Positions 16,101 to 24,293 of a DNA stretch of 64,000 nucleotides are shown one piece after another (position 1 is the first letter of the stretch; each line of letters starts with the position of its first letter). Location of the stretch: NCBI GenBank assembly GCA_965247535.1, contig OZ252018.1, forward strand, positions 558,001-622,000, read 5' to 3'. The position numbers and the translations under genes were made by a program. This stretch comes from JAPPHY01 sp965247535. Its GTDB lineage: Bacteria > Chloroflexota > Dehalococcoidia > Lucifugimonadales > UBA2985. The notes below the pieces were generated by a model. It worked only from the letters and a program-made list of their open reading frames with translations. It made no database searches and was not told where the DNA came from.

Positions 16101-17015
16101 ATGGAGCAGAGCTCACGCACCTGGTTCCAGGAGTACCTGACGCCCAACCTCGTCCAGTACGTTGGCGTCGGAGAGCGTCTGTTCGCGGGCCGGACCCGCT
16201 ATCAGCAGGTCGAGGTAATGGACACGCTGGACTTCGGGCGCACCTTGGTTCTGGACGGCAAGACCCAGTCCTCCGAGGCTGACGAGTTTGTGTACCACGA
16301 GGCGCTGGTACACCCCGCAATGGTCACACACCCCAACCCTGAGTCCGTGTTCATCGCGGGCGGCGGAGAGGGCGCCACGCTGCGGGAGGCGCTGGCCCAC
16401 GGCTCCGTGAAGTCGGCGGTGATGGTGGACCTGGACGGCGAGGTCGTCGACATCTGCCGTCGCTTCCTGCCCAATCACCACCGGGGCGCATTCGATGACC
16501 CGCGGCTGGAGCTTCACTTCGCGGACGCCCGGCAGTACCTGGAGACCACAACCCGGACGTTCGACGTAATCTTGATCGACCTACCGGACCCGCAAGAGGC
16601 CGGACCCGCCGGCATGCTCTACACAAGGAACTTTTACGACCTGGTGCGGCGCAGGCTCAACCCGGGCGGGCTCATCGCAGTCCAGTCGGAGCAGTGCATG
16701 ACCGGCAATCTGGACGCTTTCGCGGCCATAGGCAGCACGCTTCGCAGCGTCTTCCCGGGCGTGTTCCCGTACCACGCCATGATCCCGTCGTTCTCGTTCG
16801 ACTGGGGGTTCAACGTGGCGTCGCTGGGGCCAAGCCCGCTGGAGCTGACCGCGGACGAGATCGACCGCCGCCTGCGCGAGAGGGGCTGCGACTCCCTGCG
16901 CTCCTACGATGGGCAGGCCCACGCGGGAATGTTCACGCTGGCCAGGCATCTGCGCGAAGCCGTGGAGTCGGAGACGCGCATCATCACGGAGGACGAACCT
17001 CTGGTCGTGGTGTAG
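16101..17015 (+). CDS. speE: Spermidine synthase (polyamine aminopropyltransferase)
   Basis: A 304-residue enzyme transferring the aminopropyl group from decarboxylated AdoMet to putrescine or a similar diamine. The N-terminal beta domain carries YQQVEVMDTLDFGRTLVLDG; the Rossmann part has EFVYHEALVHPAM, the FIAGGGEGATLRE nucleotide loop, VDLDGEVV and the catalytic-region ILIDLPDP. Length is slightly above the usual 280-290. It follows speD directly. Substrate choice (putrescine against agmatine or cadaverine) cannot be read from sequence. Confidence 0.94.
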   Translation: MEQSSRTWFQEYLTPNLVQYVGVGERLFAGRTRYQQVEVMDTLDFGRTLVLDGKTQSSEADEFVYHEALVHPAMVTHPNPESVFIAGGGEGATLREALAHGSVKSAVMVDLDGEVVDICRRFLPNHHRGAFDDPRLELHFADARQYLETTTRTFDVILIDLPDPQEAGPAGMLYTRNFYDLVRRRLNPGGLIAVQSEQCMTGNLDAFAAIGSTLRSVFPGVFPYHAMIPSFSFDWGFNVASLGPSPLELTADEIDRRLRERGCDSLRSYDGQAHAGMFTLARHLREAVESETRIITEDEPLVVV

Positions 17016-17027
17016 CGGCCGCGCTTC

Positions 17028-17717
17028 CTACCTCTGCAGCGGCGGGAGCACTCCGTGGATCCAGGGCACCAGGTCTTCAAGGACCTCCCGGCTTATCTCG
17101 TGCCCCATGCCGTACTCGTGGTACGCGGGCTCGTAGCCCTCGACGAGCAGGAAGTCCCGCGAGCTCTCCGCCCTCTCGATGTTGTCGTACGTGCCGTGTG
17201 CTATGAAGATGGGCTGAGTCCGCTCCGCGGGCAGCCTCTCCCGCATGCCATCCTGGTCACGGATCGAGCAGCTCAGTGCCACCAGCCCCGCGAAGGGGTC
17301 AGGCCGCCCCAGCCCGCACCGGTACGTCATGCTTCCTCCCTGCGAGAACCCCAGCAGCACAGACTGGCCTGGGCCCACGCCGTGCTTCTCCATCACCTCC
17401 TGCAGCATGCCGTTCAGCCGGTTTTCGGCGTTCTCCGTCATCTGAGGATCGTTGCTGCCGGGCTCAGTCCATGCAAAGCCCACCATCTGAGGCTCTAGCT
17501 GCACCGGAATGGGCGCGTTGGGGCAGACGTATATGTAGCCGGTGGTGCCGATCACGCTGGATAGGCTGGCCAGGTCGTACATGTTGGCGCCGAAGCCGTG
17601 CAGCATGACGATCAACGGATACGACAGCGATGGGTCGTAGTCGAGGGGGTAGAGGATCAGGTAGACCAGGTCCTTTCCCTGGACCGTTTCCACCTGCATG
17701 GTCTTTGACGTGCTCAT
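17028..17717 (-). CDS. Alpha/beta hydrolase, phospholipase/carboxylesterase family
   Basis: A 229-residue serine hydrolase of the esterase family related to YpfH and human APT1. The oxyanion-hole region LIVMLHGFGANMYDL, nucleophile elbow LLGFSQGGSM, a catalytic-Asp region near IAHGTYDNI and catalytic His in YGMGHEI are in order. Start ATG at 17717 follows GAGGAG. No signal peptide. It lies 12 nt downstream of the MBL-fold gene on the same strand, so the two are probably co-transcribed. Confidence 0.85.
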   Translation of the reverse strand: MSTSKTMQVETVQGKDLVYLILYPLDYDPSLSYPLIVMLHGFGANMYDLASLSSVIGTTGYIYVCPNAPIPVQLEPQMVGFAWTEPGSNDPQMTENAENRLNGMLQEVMEKHGVGPGQSVLLGFSQGGSMTYRCGLGRPDPFAGLVALSCSIRDQDGMRERLPAERTQPIFIAHGTYDNIERAESSRDFLLVEGYEPAYHEYGMGHEISREVLEDLVPWIHGVLPPLQR

Positions 17718-17729
17718 AGCTGCGACTCC

Positions 17730-18368
17730 TCAGCTCTCCAGCCACAATACGTCGCCGCACAGGTCGGGCGAATGGCTCCGGCCGGCGAAGACGCGGTAGT
17801 CTTCCTTCGACACGCTCAGGACCCCGTCCGCCCCGTGGCCCGGCAGCAGGAGCGTGTCGTCCGGCAGGGCGAACAGCTTGCCGGTGATGTTTTCGATGAT
17901 CTGCTGCAGGTTGTCCGGCGTGCGGCTGCGTCCCGGCCCGCCCGGGAAGAGCGTATCGCCGGAGAAGAGGTGGTTGCCCAGGACGTAGCACGTTGAGCCG
18001 AGCGTGTGGCCGGGCGTGTAGATTGCCCGAAGCTCGATTGAGCCTGCCGTCACCACGTCGCCGTCCTCCACGAGGCGGCCGGCGGGTAGGGGCAGCCGGT
18101 CTGCGTCGGCGGCGTGGCAGTGGACCACCGCGCCTGTCGCTGCCACCATCTCCTCCAAGCCGGCCAGGTGGTCGCCGTGGTTGTGCGTGATGAGGATGGC
18201 GCGAACGTTGGTGTCCTTCGCCTCCTCCAGCACCTGCGCGGGCTCGGCGGGGGCGTCGATGATGATGCTCTCGCCCGTGCGTGTGCACACCAAGAGATAG
18301 GCGTTGTTGTCGAAAGGACCGCAGGAGGTCTTGTAGACGCAGACCTCACCGTCAGTGAACAGAGGCAT
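17730..18368 (-). CDS. MBL-fold metallo-hydrolase, glyoxalase II-like
   Basis: About 212 residues. The metal-binding motif THNHGDH (near residue 62), TPGHTLGS, the bridging aspartate in LFSGDTLF and the C-terminal LLPGHGADG fit the GloB-like branch of the metallo-beta-lactamase fold. I prefer the ATG at 18368, which follows GGGAGGTG, over the GTG six bases earlier. Substrate is unknown: GloB relatives hydrolyse thioesters such as S-lactoylglutathione, others act on persulfides. Operon partner is the esterase downstream. Confidence 0.85.
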   Translation of the reverse strand: MPLFTDGEVCVYKTSCGPFDNNAYLLVCTRTGESIIIDAPAEPAQVLEEAKDTNVRAILITHNHGDHLAGLEEMVAATGAVVHCHAADADRLPLPAGRLVEDGDVVTAGSIELRAIYTPGHTLGSTCYVLGNHLFSGDTLFPGGPGRSRTPDNLQQIIENITGKLFALPDDTLLLPGHGADGVLSVSKEDYRVFAGRSHSPDLCGDVLWLES

Positions 18369-18416
18369 TTCCACCTCCCGGTCAGTGGAGGATTGGCGAA
18401 ATGAAGCGGCCGCCCG

Positions 18417-18701
18417 CTAGGCGCCGGCCTCGGGCGGCGTGGGGTGGACCTCCCTGTCGATCTCCACCTCCGCGCGGCCCACGAAGATGTCCCACGGCTC
18501 GAATTCCTCCACGAAGGCCTTGGCCTCTTCCATGGTGGCAAAGCCCTTCTGGGCGCGGCCTGGGTCGTAACCGAAGGTCCTGGCCAGGGCGTCAAAGCCG
18601 CGGGGCGTGCGGCGGACGCCGCCAACCTCTTCCTGACGGCCGTCTTCGGCTTCGAGGATGAGCCTCTGGCCCGTTCTGTGCTCTCTCCAGTAGACCTTCA
18701 T
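18417..18701 (-). CDS. Hypothetical protein (94 aa)
   Basis: Starting at MKVYWREHRTGQRL the product is a 94-residue soluble protein. An N-terminal beta-like segment is followed by RGFDALARTFGYDPGRAQKGFATMEEAKAFVEEF, a mix of helices that resembles small single-domain proteins of unknown function. It ends in a Pro-Glu-rich tail. It lies 48 bp upstream of the MBL-fold gene on the same strand. I do not recognise the family. Earlier in-frame starts exist but add only low-complexity sequence. Confidence 0.6.
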   Translation of the reverse strand: MKVYWREHRTGQRLILEAEDGRQEEVGGVRRTPRGFDALARTFGYDPGRAQKGFATMEEAKAFVEEFEPWDIFVGRAEVEIDREVHPTPPEAGA

Positions 18702-18804
18702 GTCGCGCTCCGATGAGTGGTAGGCGTATTCGAATGTGGCTGCAGGGCCGATTATATCCGGCGGCATGGACGGCGGCAACCCGACGTGTGCAGCGTGCCC
18801 GTTC

Positions 18805-18840
18805 AAGTCCTTCGACCACGCTCAGAGCCTGCTCGCGCTT
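18805..18840. repeat. Dispersed repeat, family C
   Basis: Contains TCCTTCGACCACGCTCAGAG, a variant of TCCTTCGACAGGCTCAGG seen at 59837-59854. Confidence 0.5.
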
Positions 18841-18876
18841 GACCCGTGAACGACAGGGCCCGGGAGGCGCGCCAGA

Positions 18877-19281
18877 CTACGCTTCGTGCGGTACCAGGAC
18901 AGCCCCAGCCAGGCGTGAGAGGTCCCGGTCGAAGGTGTAGAGGGGATCGGCTCCTGCTCTTCTAGCAGCGGCGAGAATCATCAGATCGGAGAAGTCCGCG
19001 CCTCCCTGACGGTATCGATACGCAGCCACGGCCACGTCGTCAGCGTCCTCCACCACGAGGCTACCCGAGGCCGTCAGGTCCATTAGCGCGGCGGCCACGG
19101 TGACTCGGTTGAAGCCGTAGCTTCTCTCCAACACCCAAGCCAACTCCACCACGACTTCACGACAGATGAAGCCCGGGTCTTCGGGAGTCAATGCCGCAAT
19201 CAGTGCCCGGGCTGCCTCTGCCTGTGCAGCGTCGTCACCCACAAGGTAGCGTACAAGCACGTTGGTATCGAGCGCGGTCAA
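18877..19281 (-). CDS. PIN-domain ribonuclease toxin (VapC-type)
   Basis: A 134-residue PIN domain. Acidic metal ligands are visible at D5 (MTALDTNVLVRYL), E46 (VVVELAWVLE) and the GGADFSDLMI segment around residue 95, with a final DRDLSRL. VapC toxins are Mg-dependent RNases that cut tRNA or rRNA. The gene starts four bases inside the end of the upstream AbrB-like antitoxin gene, the normal antitoxin-first arrangement. Confidence 0.9.
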   Translation of the reverse strand: MTALDTNVLVRYLVGDDAAQAEAARALIAALTPEDPGFICREVVVELAWVLERSYGFNRVTVAAALMDLTASGSLVVEDADDVAVAAYRYRQGGADFSDLMILAAARRAGADPLYTFDRDLSRLAGAVLVPHEA

Positions 19282-19511
19282 CCCTTCGACGCCCCCTCAG
19301 AGATGGCTCGCTCCATGTCTTCCAAGGTCACCACGGGGCCGTCATATCTCAGGCTGCGGAACAGCAGGCTCGTGGGGCGCACCGGCATGATCAGCGCCCC
19401 CTCGTCCAGCACAACGTAGCGCACCTTGTCCCCGGGCTTGAGCGCCAAAGAGTCCCTGATCGCTTTGGGCAGGGTGGTCTGGCCCTTCATGGTAATAGTA
19501 GAATCCAGCAT
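19278..19511 (-). CDS. AbrB/MazE-like antitoxin (VapB-type)
   Basis: A 77-residue SpoVT/AbrB domain protein. The swapped-hairpin DNA-binding pattern STITMKGQTTLPKAIRD and LKPGDKVRYVVLDEGALIM is complete. The C-terminal ~30 residues (SLRYDGPVVTLEDMERAI) should bind and mask the VapC toxin downstream. Start ATG at 19511. It has a good promoter at 19552-19580 and overlaps vapC by four bases. Confidence 0.9.
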   Translation of the reverse strand: MLDSTITMKGQTTLPKAIRDSLALKPGDKVRYVVLDEGALIMPVRPTSLLFRSLRYDGPVVTLEDMERAISEGASKG

Positions 19512-19551
19512 GAGGTACGTCCCGATCTGCCGCCGGCGTGAACCTCCTTAC

Positions 19552-19580
19552 ATTATAGTGCAAGGTAATGCCCATCGCAA
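19552..19580 (-). promoter_or_regulatory. vapBC promoter
   Basis: Minus strand: TTGCGA (19575-19580), 17-base spacer, TATAAT (19552-19557). A short imperfect repeat CCTT...AAGG overlaps it and may be an operator for the antitoxin. Confidence 0.6.
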
Positions 19581-19694
19581 CGGAGTATCCCCTGTGGATT
19601 GCGCGCGATGACGATGCCCGAGACGGCCCCCTGCGGCGGAGCGCAGCCGATACGCAGGAACTACGGTTGTTCAGAGATTTCCTACGCCTGGCAC

Positions 19695-19853
19695 ACGCGT
19701 GGGCCCTGTCGCGCTCTTGCTTCCTCGCTGACTGCCTCCGCAGCGGTTCGCGCCAGTCCTTCGGCTTGGTATAATACCTTGGGTAGCCCAACTACCCGCA
19801 TGAGGGGCCTCCTTTTCGTCTTGAATAGTCTCACATGTTTCTGAACGAGAATA
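19695..19853 (-). mobile_element. Truncated left end of a second IS481-like copy
   Basis: The minus strand from 19853 repeats the left terminal sequence of the element at 9597 (TATTCTCGTTCAGAAACATG) and then the first ~35 codons of its transposase: MRVVGLPKVLYQAEGLART against MRVVGLPRVLYQADRLART. Similarity ends near 19695, followed by a stop. Between terminus and ATG this copy is about 34 bases shorter than the intact one. No right end is nearby. Confidence 0.85.
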
Positions 19854-20003
19854 CCCTATGTGCGCCGAGCGGTCTGGGTCGTGTAGCTCTCTGACGCAAG
19901 TCCTGCGCAAATCGGAGCAACTCTGGCGGGCGGCGGAGGCGGCTGGTAAACTAGCCTGGTTGAAGTGGCAAGCCCCGCGCAATCTTCGCAATCAGGAGGC
20001 GCA

Positions 20004-21041
20004 ATGAAAGCGGTCTACATAGCAGAATACGGAGATGTCGACAAGCTGGTCTACGGCGACAGGCCGGATCCCGCGGCCGGTCCGGGCCAGGTGGTCGTCC
20101 GAGTCCGGGCCAGCGCGCTCAACCACCTGGACCTCGGCGTGCGTTCGGGCCGTGGGCGCGGCCCCGGCTCGCTGCCCCGCATCCTGGGCTGCGACATGGC
20201 CGGCGAGGTGCTGGAGCTGGGCGCGGGTGTGACCGGCCTTGAGGTCGGCGACAGGGTGCTGGTCGACAACCGCATCAAGTGTGATGCCTGCGGGCCATGT
20301 CTGCAGGGCATGGACCAGTTCTGCGAGCGTCAGATCAGGATTGGCGTGGACGTCGACGGGGGCCATGCCGAGCTGTGCTGCGTTCCGGCCATCAACGTGC
20401 ACCGCTTTAGCGACTCCATGACGTTCGAGGAGGCGGCAGCCGTTCCGCTCGCATTCCACACTGCGTGGCACTGCCTGATGGTTCGTGCCGAGCTGCGGCC
20501 TTGGGAGACGATACTGGTGCAGGCGGGCGGCAGCGGCGTGGGCAGCGCGGCCATCCAGATCGCCAAGCGCATCGGCGCCAGGGTGATCACCACCGCCGGC
20601 TCGGACGAGAAGCTGGCCGTGGCCCGCGAGCAGGGCGCCGACGAGTGTATCAACTATCGCACCACGCCGGAGTTCAGCCGGGCCGTGATGGAGTTTACCG
20701 GCGGCGCGGGCGTCGATGCCGTGCTCGATGTGGTGGGCGCCGCCGTTTGGAGGGAAAACCTCCTGAGTATCAGGCCCTTCGGACGGCTGGTCATCACCGG
20801 CACCACGTCCGGGTCGCAGGCTGACATCGACCTGTCGCTCCTACAGGGCCGTCCGCTCACACTCATGGGCAGCGGAGGGCGCACGCGCCGCTCGTTTGCG
20901 GAGATGATGAGCGTGATAAACCGGGGCGAGCTGCGCGGCGTGGTTGGGCGCGTGTTCGATCTTCAGGACGTGGGCGAGGCGCACCGCGTGATGGAGAGCC
21001 GGGACTTCTACGGAAAGCTGGTGGTGCGCAACCCGGGCTGA
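20004..21041 (+). CDS. Zinc-type alcohol dehydrogenase / quinone oxidoreductase (MDR family)
   Basis: A 345-residue medium-chain dehydrogenase/reductase. The start at 20004 (MKAVYIAEYGDVD) follows AGGAGG. N-terminal GroES-like domain has the catalytic-zinc region LGCDMAGEV and a complete structural-zinc lobe, CDACGPC plus a fourth Cys in MDQFC. The Rossmann domain carries AGGSGVGSAAIQIAKR, and HNYRT-like INYRTTPEF follows the cofactor acidic position. Substrate is not predictable. It is monocistronic. Confidence 0.88.
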   Translation: MKAVYIAEYGDVDKLVYGDRPDPAAGPGQVVVRVRASALNHLDLGVRSGRGRGPGSLPRILGCDMAGEVLELGAGVTGLEVGDRVLVDNRIKCDACGPCLQGMDQFCERQIRIGVDVDGGHAELCCVPAINVHRFSDSMTFEEAAAVPLAFHTAWHCLMVRAELRPWETILVQAGGSGVGSAAIQIAKRIGARVITTAGSDEKLAVAREQGADECINYRTTPEFSRAVMEFTGGAGVDAVLDVVGAAVWRENLLSIRPFGRLVITGTTSGSQADIDLSLLQGRPLTLMGSGGRTRRSFAEMMSVINRGELRGVVGRVFDLQDVGEAHRVMESRDFYGKLVVRNPG

Positions 21042-21056
21042 CGGCCGGCGAGGCTG

Positions 21057-21242
21057 CTAGAACCGCAGCGCCACGCCGATTGCGAAAAGCAAGGAAAGAA
21101 GCAGGGCGGAGCATACGCCCACAGGCACGGGCATAAAAGCGCCGCGCGGGTGCCTGTGCGCCAAGAGCATGCGGCGGTTACCGCTGGGCTTGGTGGCCCT
21201 GGACTCCCGCACTACTGTTTCGGGTTCGCGTACACTCGTCAA
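21057..21242 (-). CDS. Possible small membrane protein (61 aa)
   Basis: A TTG start at 21242 behind GAGGGC opens a 61-residue frame with a basic N-terminal half and one C-terminal hydrophobic segment (PVGVCSALLLSLLFAIGVAL), typical of a single-pass tail-anchored protein. No homologue comes to mind. The 395-bp gap between the dehydrogenase and ferritin contains no other candidate. Confidence 0.4.
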   Translation of the reverse strand: MTSVREPETVVRESRATKPSGNRRMLLAHRHPRGAFMPVPVGVCSALLLSLLFAIGVALRF

Positions 21243-21437
21243 AGCGGTTGCCCTCGTACTTCACGGAATCCCAACCTCACCCTAACCATAGCCATTAGTA
21301 CGCACTTTGTCAAGAAGTTGCCTGCACAATCGCGCGTGATTAGCATGGCGAGCCGGTAGTCCGCTGTGCTATATTGGACGAACGTTGCCGGTCACGCCCG
21401 GAGCGTACCAATATACCCGCAGTTGGAGGTATTCCCA

Positions 21438-21935
21438 ATGATCAGCACCAGCCTTCAGGACGCTTTCAACAGGCAGATTGGCAACGAGCTGAGCGCGGCC
21501 CACCTGTACCTGTCCATGTCGGCATTCTTCGAGTCGCTGAGCCTGCCGGGCTTCGCCAAGTGGATGCGCCTTCAGCACCAGGAAGAGACCGCGCACGCCT
21601 TGAAGATCTTTGACTTCCTGGTCGACAGGAGCGGGCGAGTGTCTATTCGAGCAATCGACGCTCCGGCATCCGACTTTGAGTCCGTTGAGGCGGCGGTCGC
21701 ACTGGCCCTGGAGCACGAACGCCGCGTGACGGCCGACATCTACGCGCTGCACGAGCTGGCTCAGAAGGAGCGTGACTACGCCTCCCACGTACTGCTGGAG
21801 TGGTTTGCGGCGGAGCAGGTGGAGGAGGAGAAGACTCTTGAGGAAGTGCTCGACAACGTGCGTATGGTGGGCTCCGACGGGGCGGGACTGCTCATACTCG
21901 ACGGTCGTCTCGCAACCCGCACCACCGCGGAGTAG
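21438..21935 (+). CDS. Ferritin (non-haem iron storage)
   Basis: A 165-residue bacterial ferritin of the FtnA type. Ferroxidase-centre residues are visible: E17 (NELSAAHLYLSM), E50 and H53 (HQEETAHALKI), and a further Glu in LALEHERRV. Start ATG at 21438 follows TTGGAGG. An extended -10 element (TGCTATATT) lies about 65 bp upstream. It stores iron and protects against peroxide, like the peroxiredoxin further along. Confidence 0.92.
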   Translation: MISTSLQDAFNRQIGNELSAAHLYLSMSAFFESLSLPGFAKWMRLQHQEETAHALKIFDFLVDRSGRVSIRAIDAPASDFESVEAAVALALEHERRVTADIYALHELAQKERDYASHVLLEWFAAEQVEEEKTLEEVLDNVRMVGSDGAGLLILDGRLATRTTAE

Positions 21936-21987
21936 GGGCAGAGTACGTCTCTAGTCGTCGGGCGAAGAATCAATCGGGGGCGCAGAA

Positions 21988-22416
21988 ATGACGGAAGAAC
22001 AGCAGCCGGTGGCCCGCACCTCTCACACGGAGATGACGCTGGACCAGATCGGCAACATGCAGCCGGGCCTGGCCCGCCTGATGGCCGAGATCAGCGACCG
22101 CTACTGGATCCTGTACTACGCCGCAAAGGCGGGCAACTGGAAGCTGGCCGCGCTGCAGTCGTCAGAGGTCGAGAAGGCGCTGCGGATTGGAAACGTAACC
22201 AGGCCCCGCTATACACCGCACGTTGAGGCCTTCATCAAGGGCCCGCTTACGGCCATCAACCGCGCCATCGAGGCAAAGGACTGGGCCGCCTTCGAGCGCG
22301 GCTACACAGCCGGCGTCACTGCGGCCAACGCCTACCACCGCGAGTACGACCACGAGGAGATCGTGTGGCAGCTGCCGGACGAGCCGCCCAAGCACCTTCG
22401 GCTCTCGCCGGAGTAG
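21988..22416 (+). CDS. Hypothetical helical protein (142 aa)
   Basis: A soluble, Ala- and Trp-rich helical protein with RYWILYYAAKAGNWKLAALQSSEVEKAL. The spacing of YYAAKAGNW resembles the 'FAGKARNW' helix of small proteins sometimes found beside cytochromes, but this is a weak recollection. No Cys, no metal motif and no signal peptide. It lies 52 bp after ferritin on the same strand and 33 bp before the DNA methyltransferase. Confidence 0.6.
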   Translation: MTEEQQPVARTSHTEMTLDQIGNMQPGLARLMAEISDRYWILYYAAKAGNWKLAALQSSEVEKALRIGNVTRPRYTPHVEAFIKGPLTAINRAIEAKDWAAFERGYTAGVTAANAYHREYDHEEIVWQLPDEPPKHLRLSPE

Positions 22417-22449
22417 GAGCGCCGCCGGTGACGACCACGGAGGCGGCGC

Positions 22450-23385
22450 ATGAGCGATAGCACCACACACGGCCGGTTTGCGCCAAACCGCATCGTCTTG
22501 GGAGACAACCTGGAGGCCCTCCGCACGGTCGAGGACGGGGCGGCCTCGCTCGTGTACATAGACCCGCCATTCAACACAGGCCGGACGCAGCGCCGCGAGC
22601 GACTGCGAACACAGCGCGACGAGGAGACCGGCGACCGCACAGGGTTTCAGGGACGCCGGTATCGCACGACCCGCCTGGGCGTCCTCTCCTTCCCGGACGC
22701 CTTTGACGACTTCCTGGACTTTATCGAGCCTCGCTTGGAGGAAGCGCAGCGCATCCTCTCGCCCACCGGCTCGCTGTTCCTGCACCTGGACTACCGGGAG
22801 GTTCACTACTGCAAGGTGCTGCTCGACGGCATGTTCGGCGTCGATTCCTTCGTGAACGAGATAATCTGGGCATACGACTACGGAGGCCGTCCAAGGGACA
22901 GGTGGCCGGCCAAGCACGACTCGCTGCTGTGGTACGTGAAGGACCCGGCCCGCTACACCTTCAACTACGACGAGATCGACCGCATCCCGTACATGGCGCC
23001 TGGACTGGTGGGAGCGGAGAAGGCGGCTCGAGGCAAGACGCCCACGGACGTGTGGTGGCATACAATCGTGCCCACCAACGGGCGTGAGCGCACGGGATAC
23101 CCAACGCAGAAGCCCCTCGCCATCCTGGAGCGGATCGTGAGGGTGCACTCCAACCCCGGCGATCTGGTGGTCGACTTCTTCGCGGGCTCCGGCACCACGG
23201 GAGAGGCGGCGGCTCGCAACGGTAGGCGATATCTGATGGTGGACAGCAGCCTGGACGCCGCGCAGGTCATGGCGCGCAGGCTTGCCTTCAGCGGCCCGGA
23301 GTGCGTGGGATTCACGCCTGAGCACGTGGACGCGCAGGGGGCGCTTGCCCTTACGAACATTCGCGCCGGCGGCGGCACTGAGTAG
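22450..23385 (+). CDS. Solitary DNA (N4/N6) methyltransferase
   Basis: A 311-residue amino-methyltransferase. Catalytic motif IV is DPPF (residues 38-41, followed by NTG) and the AdoMet-binding motif I is VVDFFAGSGTTGEAA near the C-terminus, so the order is beta-class. A PTQKPLAILERIV motif X precedes motif I as usual. The target-recognition region is residues ~60-200. No restriction endonuclease is adjacent, so it is an orphan, either a regulatory modifier or half of a broken system. It should modify N4-cytosine or N6-adenine at an unknown sequence. Confidence 0.9.
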   Translation: MSDSTTHGRFAPNRIVLGDNLEALRTVEDGAASLVYIDPPFNTGRTQRRERLRTQRDEETGDRTGFQGRRYRTTRLGVLSFPDAFDDFLDFIEPRLEEAQRILSPTGSLFLHLDYREVHYCKVLLDGMFGVDSFVNEIIWAYDYGGRPRDRWPAKHDSLLWYVKDPARYTFNYDEIDRIPYMAPGLVGAEKAARGKTPTDVWWHTIVPTNGRERTGYPTQKPLAILERIVRVHSNPGDLVVDFFAGSGTTGEAAARNGRRYLMVDSSLDAAQVMARRLAFSGPECVGFTPEHVDAQGALALTNIRAGGGTE

Positions 23386-23412
23386 GGCCGCAGCGAAGAT
23401 TGGGAGACGCAA

Positions 23413-24237
23413 GTGAGCGCAACAGCTGAGCTTTGGCGGCAGAAGGTGGAATCGGAGCACGCGCAGTCGGAAAGCGTGCGGGAGAGTGGAGGCGCGCCGG
23501 CGGACTCGTGGGTGCCGTACGCGGGGCGATTCAGGCCGTCGCTCGACGCAAGAGACCCAATGGTCGAGCGGCTGCTCCGTGAGCTCGAGCCGCACCAAAG
23601 CGTGCTGGACGTCGGCGCCGGCGGTGGCCGCGTCGCGCTGCCCGTGTCGCTGCACTGCCGGCGGGTGGTCGCCGTCGAGCCGTCCGCGAGCATGGGCGCC
23701 GTGCTCCAGGAAGAGGCCACCAGGCTAGGCCGCGACAACGTCTCCCTCATCGCGTCCACGTGGGAGGATGCGGAGGTAGAGCCGGCGGACGTGGTGGTCT
23801 GCGTGCAGGTGCTGTACACCGTGCGGGACATCGAGGGGTTCATAGGCAAGCTGGAGGCGCACGCGCGTGAGAGGGTGCTGGTGGTCCTGGGCGAGTATCC
23901 GCCGTACACGCAGTCGAACCCGCTGTGGCCGCTGGTGCACGGCGAAGCGCGACTGGACCTGCCATCGTTCCGGGATCTGATGAGCGTGCTGTGGCAGATG
24001 GGCCTCAACCCTGATCTGGAGATGCTGCCGCCGCAGGAGCCGCGAGGGTTAGATAGCCGGGAGCAGGCACTGGAGCAAACACGGTCGCGCCTGTTCGTGG
24101 AGGCGGGCGGCGAAGGGGAGCGGCGGCTGGCGCAGGCGCTGGACGAGATGCTGGAGGAGTGCAAGGACGGGCGTTTCAGGATACGCGGGGCGCCGGTGTT
24201 TAGGCCTGCGCTGGTGAGCTGGCGGCCGCGGGCGTAG
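23413..24237 (+). CDS. Class I SAM-dependent methyltransferase
   Basis: A 274-residue small-molecule-type methyltransferase starting at GTG (23413). The glycine-rich motif I is VLDVGAGGGRVALPVS (about residues 64-79), followed by the acidic loop VVAVEPSASM and a downstream VVVCVQVLYTV. Substrate unknown. It follows the DNA methyltransferase by 27 bp and may be translated from the same transcript, but it lacks DNA methyltransferase motifs. Confidence 0.83.
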   Translation: MSATAELWRQKVESEHAQSESVRESGGAPADSWVPYAGRFRPSLDARDPMVERLLRELEPHQSVLDVGAGGGRVALPVSLHCRRVVAVEPSASMGAVLQEEATRLGRDNVSLIASTWEDAEVEPADVVVCVQVLYTVRDIEGFIGKLEAHARERVLVVLGEYPPYTQSNPLWPLVHGEARLDLPSFRDLMSVLWQMGLNPDLEMLPPQEPRGLDSREQALEQTRSRLFVEAGGEGERRLAQALDEMLEECKDGRFRIRGAPVFRPALVSWRPRA

Positions 24238-24293
24238 GCGCGGGGGGCGGCAGGCTCTGCCGACACGGCGGGCTGGGAAGTGGAGGTTGCATC

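Larger units (their letters stand above)
19512..20003. other. Intergenic region: vapBC promoter and IS remnant
   Basis: Contains the vapBC promoter and the stub of a second insertion sequence (about 19695-19853). The stretch between them has a 68-codon open frame that I do not consider a gene. The last 150 bp before the dehydrogenase show nothing else. Confidence 0.6.

Noticed and set aside
19568..19774. A 68-codon plus-strand frame between vapBC and the IS stub
   Set aside because: It lacks a ribosome-binding site, runs antisense into the IS remnant and has no recognisable domain.
22162..23655. A 497-codon minus-strand frame across the DNA methyltransferase
   Set aside because: It overlaps three plus-strand genes with recognisable domains and has no conserved motif; a GC-rich shadow.
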